DNA of 64,000 bases from Methylobacterium sp. CB376 (GTDB taxonomy: Bacteria; Pseudomonadota; Alphaproteobacteria; Rhizobiales; Beijerinckiaceae): NCBI RefSeq assembly GCF_029714205.1, contig NZ_CP121648.1, positions 1 to 64,000 on the forward strand. Reading direction: 5' to 3'. A program made the translations under genes and the position numbers. Below are positions 11,584 through 20,252 of this stretch, in pieces. Positions within the stretch are counted from its first letter, which is position 1; each line of letters starts with the position of its first letter. Below the pieces are notes generated by a model. The model was given only the letters and a program-made list of their open reading frames with translations, did no database searches and was not told the origin of the DNA.

Positions 11584-12465
11584 TCACCAGATCTGCGGCG
11601 TGATCAGGCCCCGGCTGGTCACCACGACCCAGGCCTTGCCCCGGCGCTCGATCGCCTCGACGCGCCCGACGCCCGGCACCGTGTCGCCCGGGCCCACCTC
11701 GATCAGGCGCCGGTTGCGGTTCTCGATCATCGCCACGCCGTCGTAGACGTCGCGCAGCACCCAGCTGTCCACCATCGCGGGCGCGGTCGTGGCGCTGGGC
11801 GCGGCCGGCGCGGCGGGCTTGGCCGCGGGCTTGTCCGGCAGGCTCCCGGTCAGGGTCGGCTCGGCGCTCGCGAGCTTCGGGGCCGGCGCGGGCGCGACCG
11901 CCACCGGGGCCGGCGCCGCCGCGCGCTGGCGGTCGAGCCGCTCGCCGAGGGCCGCCACGCGGGCCTGCTGCTCGCGGTCGAGATGCTCGATCCGGTCGGA
12001 GAGGCCGGCGAGCTTGGCCGCCGCGTCGCTCCCGACCTTGCCGATCCGCTCCAGCCGCTCGGCCATCTGCCCGAACTGCGCCGCCGCCTCGCTCCGCGCG
12101 GCCTCGGCGGCCGCCTGCGCGGCGCCGGAGCGCTCCTTCACGAGCTTGAGGTCGCCGGCGAGGCGGGCGGATTCCGCGGCCTGCGCGTCGAGGCGCGTCG
12201 CCAACTTCTTCCACTCGGCGAGGCCGACCGCCGCGCGCTCCGCCCGCGCGCCCTTCCCCATCAGCGCCACCGCGGCGCCGCCGCCGAAGGCCCCGACGCA
12301 GAGGCCGCCGATCAGCGCCGCGACCGGCAGGCCGAGCTTGACGCGCGGGCGCCGCAGCCGCGGAAGGGCCGCCCGGGCGCGCGCCGCCACGTCCTTGAGA
12401 CGCCCCTCCGCGGAGGCCGCCTTCGTGCCGGGCGCGTCCCCGGCCTGATCCTTGCCGTCGCTCAT
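11584..12465 (-). CDS. membrane-anchored coiled-coil protein of unknown function
   Basis: 293 residues. A basic cytoplasmic N-terminus (1-45) is followed by one membrane segment (about 46-70, VAALIGGLCVGAFGGGAAVALM), a long Ala/Glu/Arg heptad region suited to coiled coil (about 75-185), a Pro/Ala linker, and a compact C-terminal domain (about 230-293) beginning WVLRDVYDGVAMIE. The last part resembles small beta domains at the end of similar alphaproteobacterial envelope proteins. Topology suggests a periplasmic C-terminus. Function unknown. Confidence 0.75.
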   Translation of the reverse strand: MSDGKDQAGDAPGTKAASAEGRLKDVAARARAALPRLRRPRVKLGLPVAALIGGLCVGAFGGGAAVALMGKGARAERAAVGLAEWKKLATRLDAQAAESARLAGDLKLVKERSGAAQAAAEAARSEAAAQFGQMAERLERIGKVGSDAAAKLAGLSDRIEHLDREQQARVAALGERLDRQRAAAPAPVAVAPAPAPKLASAEPTLTGSLPDKPAAKPAAPAAPSATTAPAMVDSWVLRDVYDGVAMIENRNRRLIEVGPGDTVPGVGRVEAIERRGKAWVVVTSRGLITPQIW

Positions 12466-12551
12466 GACGAAAAGCTTCCTCGCCGTCCTGGAAGCTTTTG
12501 GTTAACGATACTTCTTTACCGAATGGTTAGCGCCTCAGGGGCTGCGGAGCG

Positions 12552-12570
12552 GCGCGGGGTCGCCCCGCGC
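12552..12570 (-). terminator. hairpin after dcp
   Basis: 8-bp perfect stem GCGCGGGG/CCCCGCGC with a 3-nt loop, 14 bp beyond the dcp stop on the minus strand. No T-tract, so only a candidate. Confidence 0.3.
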
Positions 12571-12583
12571 CGGGGTGCGGTCC

Positions 12584-14635
12584 TCAGGCGGCGAGCCCGC
12601 GCTTGCGCAGGAGCGGGTCGATGCTCGGCAACCTGCCCCGGAAGGCCATGTAGGCGCGGCGCGCGTCGCGCAGGTTTCCGGCCCCGTACACGAAGGTGCG
12701 CAGGCGCTGCGCGGTCTCGGGGTCGAAGATGTCGCCGGCCTCGCGGAAGGCGTCGAAGGCGTCCGCGTCCAGCACCTCGGACCACAGGTAGGAATAGTAG
12801 CCCGCCGCGTAGCCGCCCGCGAAGATGTGGGCGAAGTGCGGCGAGCGGTGGCGCATGCTGATCTCGGCCGGCATCCCGATCCGGGTCAGGGTCTCGGCCT
12901 CGAAGGACCCGACATCGAGTCCCGCCTCGGCCGCCTCCGACAGGTGCAGGTCGAGGTCGACGATCGCCGAGGCGGCGTACTCGACGGTGGCGAAGCCCTG
13001 GTTGAAGGTGCGGGCGGCGAGGAGCCGCTGCAGCAGGGCCTCGGGCATCGGCTCGCCGGTGCGGTAGTGGCGGGCATGAGCCCGCAACACCTGCGGTTGC
13101 TCCAGCCAATGCTCGTAGAGCTGCGAGGGCAGTTCCACGAAGTCGCCCGCCACCGCCGTGCCGGCGAGGAGCGGGTAGGTGACGCTCGAGAGCAGACCGT
13201 GCAGGGCGTGGCCGAATTCGTGGAACAGCGTGCGGGCATCGTCGAAGGACAGGAGCGCGGGCTCGCCCTCGGCGCCCTTGGCGAAGTTCATCACGTTGAC
13301 GATGATCGGGGTGACCTCGCCGGTGAGCCGCTCCTGCGAGCGGAAGGCGCTCATCCAGGCGCCGGAGCGCTTGCTCGGCCGCGCGAAGTAGTCGCCGAGG
13401 AACAGGCCGACGACCGAGCCGTCGCGGTCGCGCACCTCCCAGGCCCGGACGTCGGGGTGGTAGCGCGGGACCTCGGCCAGTTCCGCGAAGCGCAGGCCGA
13501 ACAGGCGCGAGGCGGTGTCGAAACAGGCCGCGATCACCCCGTCGAGGGGCAGGTACGGCTTGATCTCGCCCTCGTCGAGGTCGTGCTCGGCCCGCCGGAG
13601 CTTCTCCGCGTAGTGGCGCCAGTCCCAGGGCGCCAGGGCGAAGTTGCCGCCCTCGTCGCGGATCAGCCCCTGCAGCCGGCCGCGCTCCGCCGCGGCCCGC
13701 GCGCGGGCGGGCGCCCAGACGTCGCGCAGCAGCGCCAGCGCCGCCTCGGGCGTCTCCGCCATCGTGTCGGCGAGCTTGAACGCGGCGAAGTTCGGGTAGC
13801 CGAGGAGCCGCGCCCGCTCGGCGCGCAGCTGCAGGGTCTCGGCGATGATCGCCCGGTTGTCCGTCTCGCCCCCGTTCTCGCCGCGCCGGATCCAGGCCGT
13901 GTAGGCGCGCTCGCGCAGGTCGCGTCGGGTCGAGAAGACCAGGAACGGCTCGATCAGCGAGCGGGCCAGGGTGATGACGTGGCCGCCCTTTCCCCGCTCC
14001 GCCGCGGCCCGGGCGGCGGCGGCCCGCAGGAAGGGCGGCAGCCCGGCGAGGTCCTCCTCGGTCTCGAGCGGCAGCACGAAGCCGCTCTCGTCGGCGAGCA
14101 GGTTCTGCGAGAAGCGGGTCGCGAGTTCGGCGAGCCGCGCCGCGATCGCGGCCATGCGCTCCTTGGCGGCGGGGTCGAGATCGGCCCCGGCCCGGCGGAA
14201 GAGCGTGCGGTAGCGGTCGAGGACGCGGGCCTCCTCCTCCGACAGGTCCGCCCCGTCGACCGCCCTCACCCGGGCCCAGAGCGCCCCGTTGAGGAAGAGC
14301 GCGCTGTGGTGCCGGGCGAGGCGCGGCGCCATGACCCGCTCCACCGCCTGCAGGTCCGGATTGGTGTGGCTGCCGGCGAGGTTGAAGAACACGCCGCCGA
14401 CGCGCTTGAGCGCCTGGCCCGAGCGCTCGAGCGCCGCGACCGTGTTGGCGAAGCTCGCCGGCTCCGCGCTCCCGGCGATGGCGGCGATCTCGGCCTCGTG
14501 CGCCGCGAGCGCCCCGGCGAAGGCGGGTTCGTAATGGGCGGGTTCGATCCGCTCGAAGGGCGGCACTCCGTGGGGCGTCGTCCAGACCGGGTCCAGGAGC
14601 GGGTTGCCGGGAGGGGTCGCCGGGGTGCCAGCCAT
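12584..14635 (-). CDS. dcp: M3 family metallopeptidase, peptidyl-dipeptidase Dcp type
   Basis: Zinc oligopeptidase that trims dipeptides from the C-termini of short peptides. The zinc site HEFGH (H472-E473-H476) sits in FHEFGHALHGLL, and DFVELPSQLYEHW follows, closer to Dcp than to oligopeptidase A (PrlC). At 683 residues from the ATG at 14635 it has the usual Dcp length. The open frame extends to 15301 but runs through DNA that codes on the other strand. No signal peptide, so cytoplasmic. Confidence 0.9.
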   Translation of the reverse strand: MAGTPATPPGNPLLDPVWTTPHGVPPFERIEPAHYEPAFAGALAAHEAEIAAIAGSAEPASFANTVAALERSGQALKRVGGVFFNLAGSHTNPDLQAVERVMAPRLARHHSALFLNGALWARVRAVDGADLSEEEARVLDRYRTLFRRAGADLDPAAKERMAAIAARLAELATRFSQNLLADESGFVLPLETEEDLAGLPPFLRAAAARAAAERGKGGHVITLARSLIEPFLVFSTRRDLRERAYTAWIRRGENGGETDNRAIIAETLQLRAERARLLGYPNFAAFKLADTMAETPEAALALLRDVWAPARARAAAERGRLQGLIRDEGGNFALAPWDWRHYAEKLRRAEHDLDEGEIKPYLPLDGVIAACFDTASRLFGLRFAELAEVPRYHPDVRAWEVRDRDGSVVGLFLGDYFARPSKRSGAWMSAFRSQERLTGEVTPIIVNVMNFAKGAEGEPALLSFDDARTLFHEFGHALHGLLSSVTYPLLAGTAVAGDFVELPSQLYEHWLEQPQVLRAHARHYRTGEPMPEALLQRLLAARTFNQGFATVEYAASAIVDLDLHLSEAAEAGLDVGSFEAETLTRIGMPAEISMRHRSPHFAHIFAGGYAAGYYSYLWSEVLDADAFDAFREAGDIFDPETAQRLRTFVYGAGNLRDARRAYMAFRGRLPSIDPLLRKRGLAA

Positions 14636-14795
14636 GCGCGTGCGTCCTTTGCGGAATCGAGTCGCGGCCGACGATAGAGGGTGGCGGGTCCGGCGCAAGC
14701 GCGCGAGGCCGCGCCGGAGCGCGGAACGGGGGAACGGCGTGGCCGTTGAGTGCCGGCCGGCGCCCGGTGGGCTCCGGCTCGATCCGGGAGAGATC

Positions 14796-15593
14796 GTGAC
14801 CCGCCGCCCTGCGCTCCTCCTCGCGCTCCTCGCCGCCGCGCCGGCCCTCGCCCAGGCGCGCGACGCCCCGCCCCTGCCGCCGCCGCGGCCGGACCTGCCC
14901 GCGCCGGCGCCCCATCCCGCCACGGCCCCAAATCCTGCCACGACCTCAAGTCCCGCCACGGCTCCGGCTCCCGCCCCGCCCGCCGCCGAGGCGGCTCCCC
15001 TGCCGCCGGAGCGCCCCGCCGACCTGCCGGCCGGGCCGGCGGCACCCGCGGTGCCGGACGACACCGCCTGCCTGAGCCGGCTGGAGCGCCTCGGCGCCCG
15101 GGCCGAGCCGCTGCCGGCACTGGCGGACGGGCTCTGCGGCGCCCCGAAGCCCCTGCGCGTCGTCGAGCTGCCGGACGGGATCCAGCTCTCGCCGCCCGCC
15201 ACGCTCACCTGCCGGGCCGCGGAGGCGCTGGCGCGCTGGAGCACCGAGGTGCGGGTCCTGGCCGAGCGCGACCTCGGCCGCCCGCCGAGGTCGCTGCGCA
15301 TCTCGACCTCCTACGAGTGCCGCGGCCAGAACCACGATCCGGACGCCAAGCTCAGCGAGCACGCCTTCGCCAACGCGATCGACGTGATGGGCTTCACCTT
15401 CGAGGGACGCGAGCCGATCGGCATCGGGACGCAGGCCGAGGGCACGCCGGAGGGCCGGTTCCAGGCGGCGGTGCGGGCCCGCGCCTGCGCCTTCTTCCGC
15501 ACCGTCCTCGGGCCGGGCTCGGATGCCGAGCACGGCAACCACCTGCACCTCGACGAGCGCGAGCGGAATGCCGGCCATCGCCTCTGCCAGTGA
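14796..15593 (+). CDS. extensin-like family protein, secreted
   Basis: 265 residues from a GTG at 14796, preceded by GGGAGAGATC. A signal peptide (RRPALLLALLAAAPALAQA) is followed by a Pro/Ala-rich linker (about 25-80) and a folded domain (about 95-265) containing SEHAFANAIDV and HGNHLHLD. Those His/Asp positions recall the zinc site of M15/VanY-type peptidoglycan peptidases, which the extensin-like C-terminal domain resembles; enzymatic activity is not established. The next gene is an L,D-transpeptidase 61 bp downstream, supporting an envelope role. Confidence 0.85.
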   Translation: MTRRPALLLALLAAAPALAQARDAPPLPPPRPDLPAPAPHPATAPNPATTSSPATAPAPAPPAAEAAPLPPERPADLPAGPAAPAVPDDTACLSRLERLGARAEPLPALADGLCGAPKPLRVVELPDGIQLSPPATLTCRAAEALARWSTEVRVLAERDLGRPPRSLRISTSYECRGQNHDPDAKLSEHAFANAIDVMGFTFEGREPIGIGTQAEGTPEGRFQAAVRARACAFFRTVLGPGSDAEHGNHLHLDERERNAGHRLCQ

Positions 15594-15654
15594 GCAGGGA
15601 ACGGCCGGGCCCCGGTGCCGTTTGTGGCCCACGCAGGAGCGGAGGCGTGAGGCG

Positions 15655-16668
15655 ATGCGACGGGTGCTGGCGGTGTGCGTGGCGAATGTCCTGGTGCTCG
15701 GTGCGGCGGCGGCCGCGCCCGCCCTCGACCGCGACGCGGTCAACGGGGCGCGCTTCGAGGCCGGCGCCCACCGCAAGCCCGCGGGCAAGCGGCCCGATCC
15801 GGTCCTGATCAAGGCGCAGGTGCTTCTCGACCGGGCGCGGTTCTCCCCGGGCGCCATCGACGGGCGCGACGGCGACAACCTGCGCGGGGCCCTCAAGGCC
15901 TTCGCCGAGGCGAAGGGAATGCCGGCCAGCGGGCACCTCGACGGCCGGCTCTGGGAGGCGCTGGCGGGGTCGAGCCAGGATCCGGTGCTCACCGATTACG
16001 CGCTGACCAAGGCCGATGCGGAGGGACCCTACGCGGAGGAGATCCCCGCCAAGATGGAGGACCAGGCCGAGCTCAAGGCCCTGTCCTATACCGGGCCCGC
16101 CGAGATGCTGGCCGAGCGCTTCCACATGAGCCGGGCGCTGTTCGACGCCCTCAACCCGGACAAGGACCTGGGCCGCGCCGGGACGGTGGTGACGGTCGCG
16201 GCGGTGCCGCCGCTCGCCACGGACCGGCCCGGCAAGGGCCTGCCCGAGGAGCCGAAGGTCGCCCGCATCGTGGTCGGCAAGGAGGCGCTGCAGGTGCGCG
16301 CCTACGGGGGCGACGGCGCGCTCCTCGCCGTCTACCCGGCCTCGGTCGGCAGCGAGGAGAAGCCTGCCCCGGAGGGCCGCTTCAAGGTTGAGGGCGTGAC
16401 CTTAAACCCGACCTACACGTACGACCCGAAATACGCCTTCAAGGGCGTCGAGGCGACGCGCAAGTTCACGATCAAGCCCGGCCCCAACAACCCGGTCGGC
16501 CTGGTCTGGATCGAGCTCTCGGCCGAGTCCTACGGCATCCACGGCACGCCCGAGCCGGAGAAGATCGGCAAGTCCGAGTCGCACGGCTGCATCCGGCTGA
16601 CCAACTGGGACGCCCGCGACCTCGCCCTCCACGTGGCGAGGGGCGCCACCGTGGAGATCGGCGAGTAG
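15655..16668 (+). CDS. L,D-transpeptidase with peptidoglycan-binding domain
   Basis: Periplasmic enzyme expected to make 3-3 peptidoglycan cross-links or attach proteins to the wall. 337 residues from the ATG at 15655: signal peptide (to about 23), a peptidoglycan-binding-type repeat (about 45-100, LIKAQVLLDRARFSPGAIDG), a LysM-like segment (about 143-182), and a YkuD catalytic domain (about 200-335) with the active-site motif SHGCIRLTNWDA, nucleophile C312. Frames further upstream overlap the previous gene and are not needed. Confidence 0.92.
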   Translation: MRRVLAVCVANVLVLGAAAAAPALDRDAVNGARFEAGAHRKPAGKRPDPVLIKAQVLLDRARFSPGAIDGRDGDNLRGALKAFAEAKGMPASGHLDGRLWEALAGSSQDPVLTDYALTKADAEGPYAEEIPAKMEDQAELKALSYTGPAEMLAERFHMSRALFDALNPDKDLGRAGTVVTVAAVPPLATDRPGKGLPEEPKVARIVVGKEALQVRAYGGDGALLAVYPASVGSEEKPAPEGRFKVEGVTLNPTYTYDPKYAFKGVEATRKFTIKPGPNNPVGLVWIELSAESYGIHGTPEPEKIGKSESHGCIRLTNWDARDLALHVARGATVEIGE

Positions 16669-16676
16669 CGCTCGGG

Positions 16677-17780
16677 TCAGCGCGGCGCCAGGATCGGCAG
16701 CCGGCGGACGGAGATCGCCACCTCCTCCCCGGCCCGGGCGAGGGCGCGGGCGAGCCGCCCCCCGGTCCCGAGGCCGAGCTCGGCGATGACGAGGCGCCGG
16801 ATCGCCTCGACCTCGCCCTCGGTCGCGCGGTCGAGGGGGCGGCCGGCGAGTTCGGTGGCCGGCAGGATATGCGGCGCCTCGATCCGGTCGTCCCAGCCGG
16901 TGGCCCAGACCCGCCGCGCCAGCAGCTCGTTCGTCGCCCGGTAATGGGCCGCCGCCCGCTCCAGCATGCCGGCGTCGAGGGCCTGGAAGGCGCCGCCGAG
17001 GCCCCGCTCGGCCGCGAGCGCCTCGATCCGCGCCGTCACGGCGCGGGCCTGCTCGCCGCGTCGCGCGATCCCGGAGGCGGCGAGCCGCCGCGCCACCTCC
17101 GCCGAGACCGGGTCGAGGCTGCGGTTGGCGCGGCAGGCGAGGTCGTCCGCGCTCATGAGCGGCAGGAGACGGTCCGCGAGGCCGAGTTCCGCCGCGACGC
17201 GCACGATCAGCGGCGCGTCCGCGCGCCGGTCCCGGTAAGGCACCACGCTGACGCGTCCCCGCGCGGCCCGCGCCCAGCCGTCGAGCCCGTAGAGGTAATC
17301 GTAGCGGCGGTGCCCGAGATCCGCCGCGAAGGCGGCCGCGAAGGGGCGCCGCTCCGCCAGGAATTGCAGGCGCCAGAGATGCTGCGACTGGAGATAGGCG
17401 GCTTGCGCGCGGACCGTGAGCAGGATCTCGGGCTCGTAGCCGTGGCGGCGCAGCAGGTCGCAGAGCAGCCCGGGCGCCGGGTGCCAGGACGGGAACAGGC
17501 ACAGGCCCTCGTAGGAGATCACCACCGCCTCGGCCCGGCTCGCCGCGAGGCGCGAGGCGAGCGCGTCGAGGAGCTCCCGGCGCTCGCCGAGCGGCCGGCG
17601 TCCCGCGAGCGCCGCCCCCAGGTGCTGGTGGCTGAGATGCGGCAGCGGCGCCGCGCGCGGCGTCAGGTCGGGATAGAGGATCCCGGCCTCGCGCAGCGCG
17701 GCGCGGTGGCGGAACAGCACGGTCTGCAGCGACGAACTGCCGGTCCGCGGCGTCCCGATATGGATGATGGCGCGGCGCAT
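16677..17780 (-). CDS. sulfotransferase-like protein
   Basis: 367 residues. The N-terminus RAIIHIGTPRTGSSSLQ matches the 5'-phosphosulfate-binding loop of PAPS-dependent sulfotransferases, which move sulfate from PAPS to a hydroxyl or amine of a lipid, sugar or small molecule. Later strands (EAVVISYEGLCLFP, EILLTVRAQAAYLQSQ) fit the family pattern around the 3'-phosphate site. Substrate unknown. It is convergent with the L,D-transpeptidase (8 bp apart), and a PhyH-type oxygenase lies upstream on the same strand. Confidence 0.75.
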   Translation of the reverse strand: MRRAIIHIGTPRTGSSSLQTVLFRHRAALREAGILYPDLTPRAAPLPHLSHQHLGAALAGRRPLGERRELLDALASRLAASRAEAVVISYEGLCLFPSWHPAPGLLCDLLRRHGYEPEILLTVRAQAAYLQSQHLWRLQFLAERRPFAAAFAADLGHRRYDYLYGLDGWARAARGRVSVVPYRDRRADAPLIVRVAAELGLADRLLPLMSADDLACRANRSLDPVSAEVARRLAASGIARRGEQARAVTARIEALAAERGLGGAFQALDAGMLERAAAHYRATNELLARRVWATGWDDRIEAPHILPATELAGRPLDRATEGEVEAIRRLVIAELGLGTGGRLARALARAGEEVAISVRRLPILAPR

Positions 17781-18021
17781 CGGACCGCGTCAGGCCAAGT
17801 GCCGACCGCGAGACACCGAACAGTGACTGTACAGCAACATGTATATTCGGTCTTTCGTCGCATTCGTCCGCCAAGCTTACAATTCTACAAGCATCCGATA
17901 AAGCCCCGCTCGGCATCGAGCCGGGAAGTTGTTTCAGAACAATCACTTGGAGGGATTTTTCGCTGCGACGAGCGCCCGATCTCGGTGGAATGCGCGGGGA
18001 GGCCGCGCTGGCGCGGGCGGC

Positions 18022-19086
18022 TCAGCGTGCCTCCTCCCGGACGGGATCCCCCGCGCGCACGCGTCCCGCCGGCCGCCATTGGCTGCGCCCGAGGCCGAGC
18101 CGCTCCGCGAGGGCGAGCAGGCCCCAGAACAGCGCGATCTTGCGGCCCCTGAGGCCGGGCAGCGCCCAGGGATCGAGCCCGACGAAGGGCAGGAAGGGAT
18201 TGCGGCGGCTGGCGGCGTAGATCTCGACGCGCAGGCTCGGCCGCGCGGCGGCGCCGCGGGCGTGGAAGCCGCAGGTGTCGCCGACCACCAGGGTGTTGCC
18301 CGGGACCGCGAATCGGACCGGCTCCGCCAGGCCGAGGCGGGGGAGTTCGTCGGGCCGGATCCGGAAGGCGCCGCCGCCTCCCGCGGCGGGATCGCAGGCG
18401 TCGATGCTCCGGCGCCGCTCCCAGGCGAGGCGCCGCCGGGAGCGCGTCGCCGAGCCGCGCACATACGTGAAGGGGCCCTCGTCCGCCGGCACGTCGTGCA
18501 GGAACAGCCACGCCTTCATGGTCGGGTGGAACGTGTCCATGTGCAGATCGCCCTGCGGGTCGGCCGACCCGTCGAGCCGCGAGAAGATCGTCTGGATGTA
18601 GACCTCGGGCTCGGCGTCGAAGCTCGCGACGTAGCGGAGCCGGCCCTGGAAGGCCGGCATGGCGAGGAGGCGGCGGCAGGCGGGCAGGCCGCGCAGGGTG
18701 GCGGGCGTCAGGGGCACCCGCCGGGTCACCGCGTTCCCCTCGCGGAACTGCTTGGCCGGCAGCGGGAGCGAGGTGACCTCGCGCACGAGATCCGCGAAGT
18801 GATCGGGCGCCAGGAAATCCCGCACCTCGATGTAGCCCTGTGCGGCGAGCTGGCGCCGATCCTCCTCCGTCACCAGCGGCGCGAGCGCCGCGCGGCGCCG
18901 CGCGGTCATCGCCGCGGCGAGCCGCACCCGCCAGACATGCAGGCCGCGCCGGTTCAGGCGGACGCTGCCGAGCACCGGATTGGTCCGGAACGACTTCGCC
19001 CCCGTCAGGATCTGGGTGGCGTAGAATGGTGCGAGAACAACATGCGAAAGATGGAGTGCCATTTCGATAACCAGCGCATTTCTCAT
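18022..19086 (-). CDS. phytanoyl-CoA dioxygenase (PhyH) family protein
   Basis: 354-residue Fe(II)/2-oxoglutarate-type oxygenase. Residues DLHMDTFHPTMKAWLFLHDV carry the HxD pair, GPFTYVRGSA follows, and GDTCGFHARG supplies the distal histidine, so the iron triad looks complete. These enzymes hydroxylate or halogenate diverse substrates; this one is not identifiable. The start may be the ATG at 19086 or the one at 19062 (MALHLSHVVLAPF). The 5' end and upstream DNA are AT-richer than the neighbourhood. With the sulfotransferase it may form a two-step tailoring pair (inference). Confidence 0.8.
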   Translation of the reverse strand: MRNALVIEMALHLSHVVLAPFYATQILTGAKSFRTNPVLGSVRLNRRGLHVWRVRLAAAMTARRRAALAPLVTEEDRRQLAAQGYIEVRDFLAPDHFADLVREVTSLPLPAKQFREGNAVTRRVPLTPATLRGLPACRRLLAMPAFQGRLRYVASFDAEPEVYIQTIFSRLDGSADPQGDLHMDTFHPTMKAWLFLHDVPADEGPFTYVRGSATRSRRRLAWERRRSIDACDPAAGGGGAFRIRPDELPRLGLAEPVRFAVPGNTLVVGDTCGFHARGAAARPSLRVEIYAASRRNPFLPFVGLDPWALPGLRGRKIALFWGLLALAERLGLGRSQWRPAGRVRAGDPVREEAR

Positions 19087-19517
19087 CTCGACAATGCAAT
19101 TTTGAATCGTGGCAGAAAACCGAACCGCCCCGGCAGGCGCCGCTTTCTTAGCGGTTAGGGCAGGTTAAATTATGCCATCGGGTCGCGACCGGACCGTCGT
19201 GAGACTATATATCCCGAAATATTGGGCTGGTTTTCCCGGCCGGCGGAGGAATGGATGGCGATGACGGGCTGACCTCGGCGCGTCTTGTCGGGTCGCAGGG
19301 GCGCCGGCGGCCGAGAGGAAGGAGATGGCCGCGGCCCTCCTGACCCAGCGCTTCCCGTGCCGGCGCGACTCGCGGCCCGGGCGGCGCGCCGCGGGAACCC
19401 AAGGTCGCGGCTCCCGCGCGCACCGATCGGGCGATCCCGGTCCGCGGGCGGCGCGTCCGAACCGAGGACCGGCGACGGCCCGGCGGGCGCCGCGCTCCCC
19501 GGGACGGTTCCCCGCCC
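19087..19517. other. non-coding stretch
   Basis: 431 bp. The first about 150 bp are AT-rich and include ACTATATATCCCGAAATATT near 19203-19222, likely the promoter region of the minus-strand PhyH gene. The rest is GC-rich filler before the convergent end of the transporter genes. No gene recognised. Confidence 0.4.
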
Positions 19518-20252
19518 TCAGCGCGGCGGGACCGGCCGAAGCAGCGCCTCGGCCGCGAGCATGGCCGCGTCCGCCAGGAAGGCGAGCGCCGCCGCGGCCG
19601 CGGCGCCCTGCAGCAGCGCGAGGCCGTTCTGGTTCTGGAGCCCGACCACGATCGGGGTGCCGAGGGTCGGCGCGCCCGCGAGCGCGCCCACCGCCGCGGT
19701 CGCGACCGCGACCACCATCACGACCCGCAGGGCGGCCAGGATCGGCCCGGCCGCGAGCGGCAGGTCGACCTGCCGGAACAGCTGCGCGGGGGTGAGCCCC
19801 ACGGCGAGGGCGGCGTCCCGCACCTCCGCCGGGACCGTGGCGAGGGCGTCGATGGTGGCGCGCATTACCGGCATCAGCCCGTAGGCCGCCAGGGCCAGGA
19901 GCGTCGGCGGCGCGCCGAAGCCCAGGATCGGCAGGGCGAGGCCGATCACCACCACCGGCGGCACCGCCTGGGCGGCGGCGGCGAGCGCGTCGATGGCGCC
20001 GCGCAGGCGCGCGTCGCGGCTGCGGACCGCCAGGATGCCGAGGCCGAGGCCGAGGCCGCCCGCGAGCGCGAAGCCGCCGAGGGCGAGGAGGAGGTGGCGC
20101 TGCGCGAGCCAGAGCAGGCGATCGAGGGGAACCGGCGCCCCGGTCCCGAGCCCGACCGCGCGGGCGATCGCGGCGGCGGCGGCGGGATGCGCCGCGGCCG
20201 CGAGGGCGAGACCCACCGCCGCGCTCCCGAGGGCGGAGACCAGCCGGCTCAC
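19518..20252 (-). CDS. osmoprotectant-type ABC transporter permease (YehW-like)
   Basis: 244 residues, hydrophobic throughout, with a binding-protein-dependent transport permease domain (RATIDALATVPAEVRDAALAVGLTPAQLF holds the EAA-type loop that contacts the ATPase). The GTG start at 20252 overlaps the upstream permease stop as GTGA, so the two are translationally coupled. Size matches the short permease of YehZYXW/OpuC-like quaternary amine importers. No ATP-binding subunit gene lies next to it. Confidence 0.85.
   Translation of the reverse strand: MSRLVSALGSAAVGLALAAAAHPAAAAAIARAVGLGTGAPVPLDRLLWLAQRHLLLALGGFALAGGLGLGLGILAVRSRDARLRGAIDALAAAAQAVPPVVVIGLALPILGFGAPPTLLALAAYGLMPVMRATIDALATVPAEVRDAALAVGLTPAQLFRQVDLPLAAGPILAALRVVMVVAVATAAVGALAGAPTLGTPIVVGLQNQNGLALLQGAAAAAALAFLADAAMLAAEALLRPVPPR

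Noticed and set aside
12575..14677. 700-codon plus-strand open frame opposite dcp
   Set aside because: It mirrors a clear M3 peptidase with HEFGH on the minus strand. High GC suppresses stop codons in antisense frames, and the translation has no recognisable fold.
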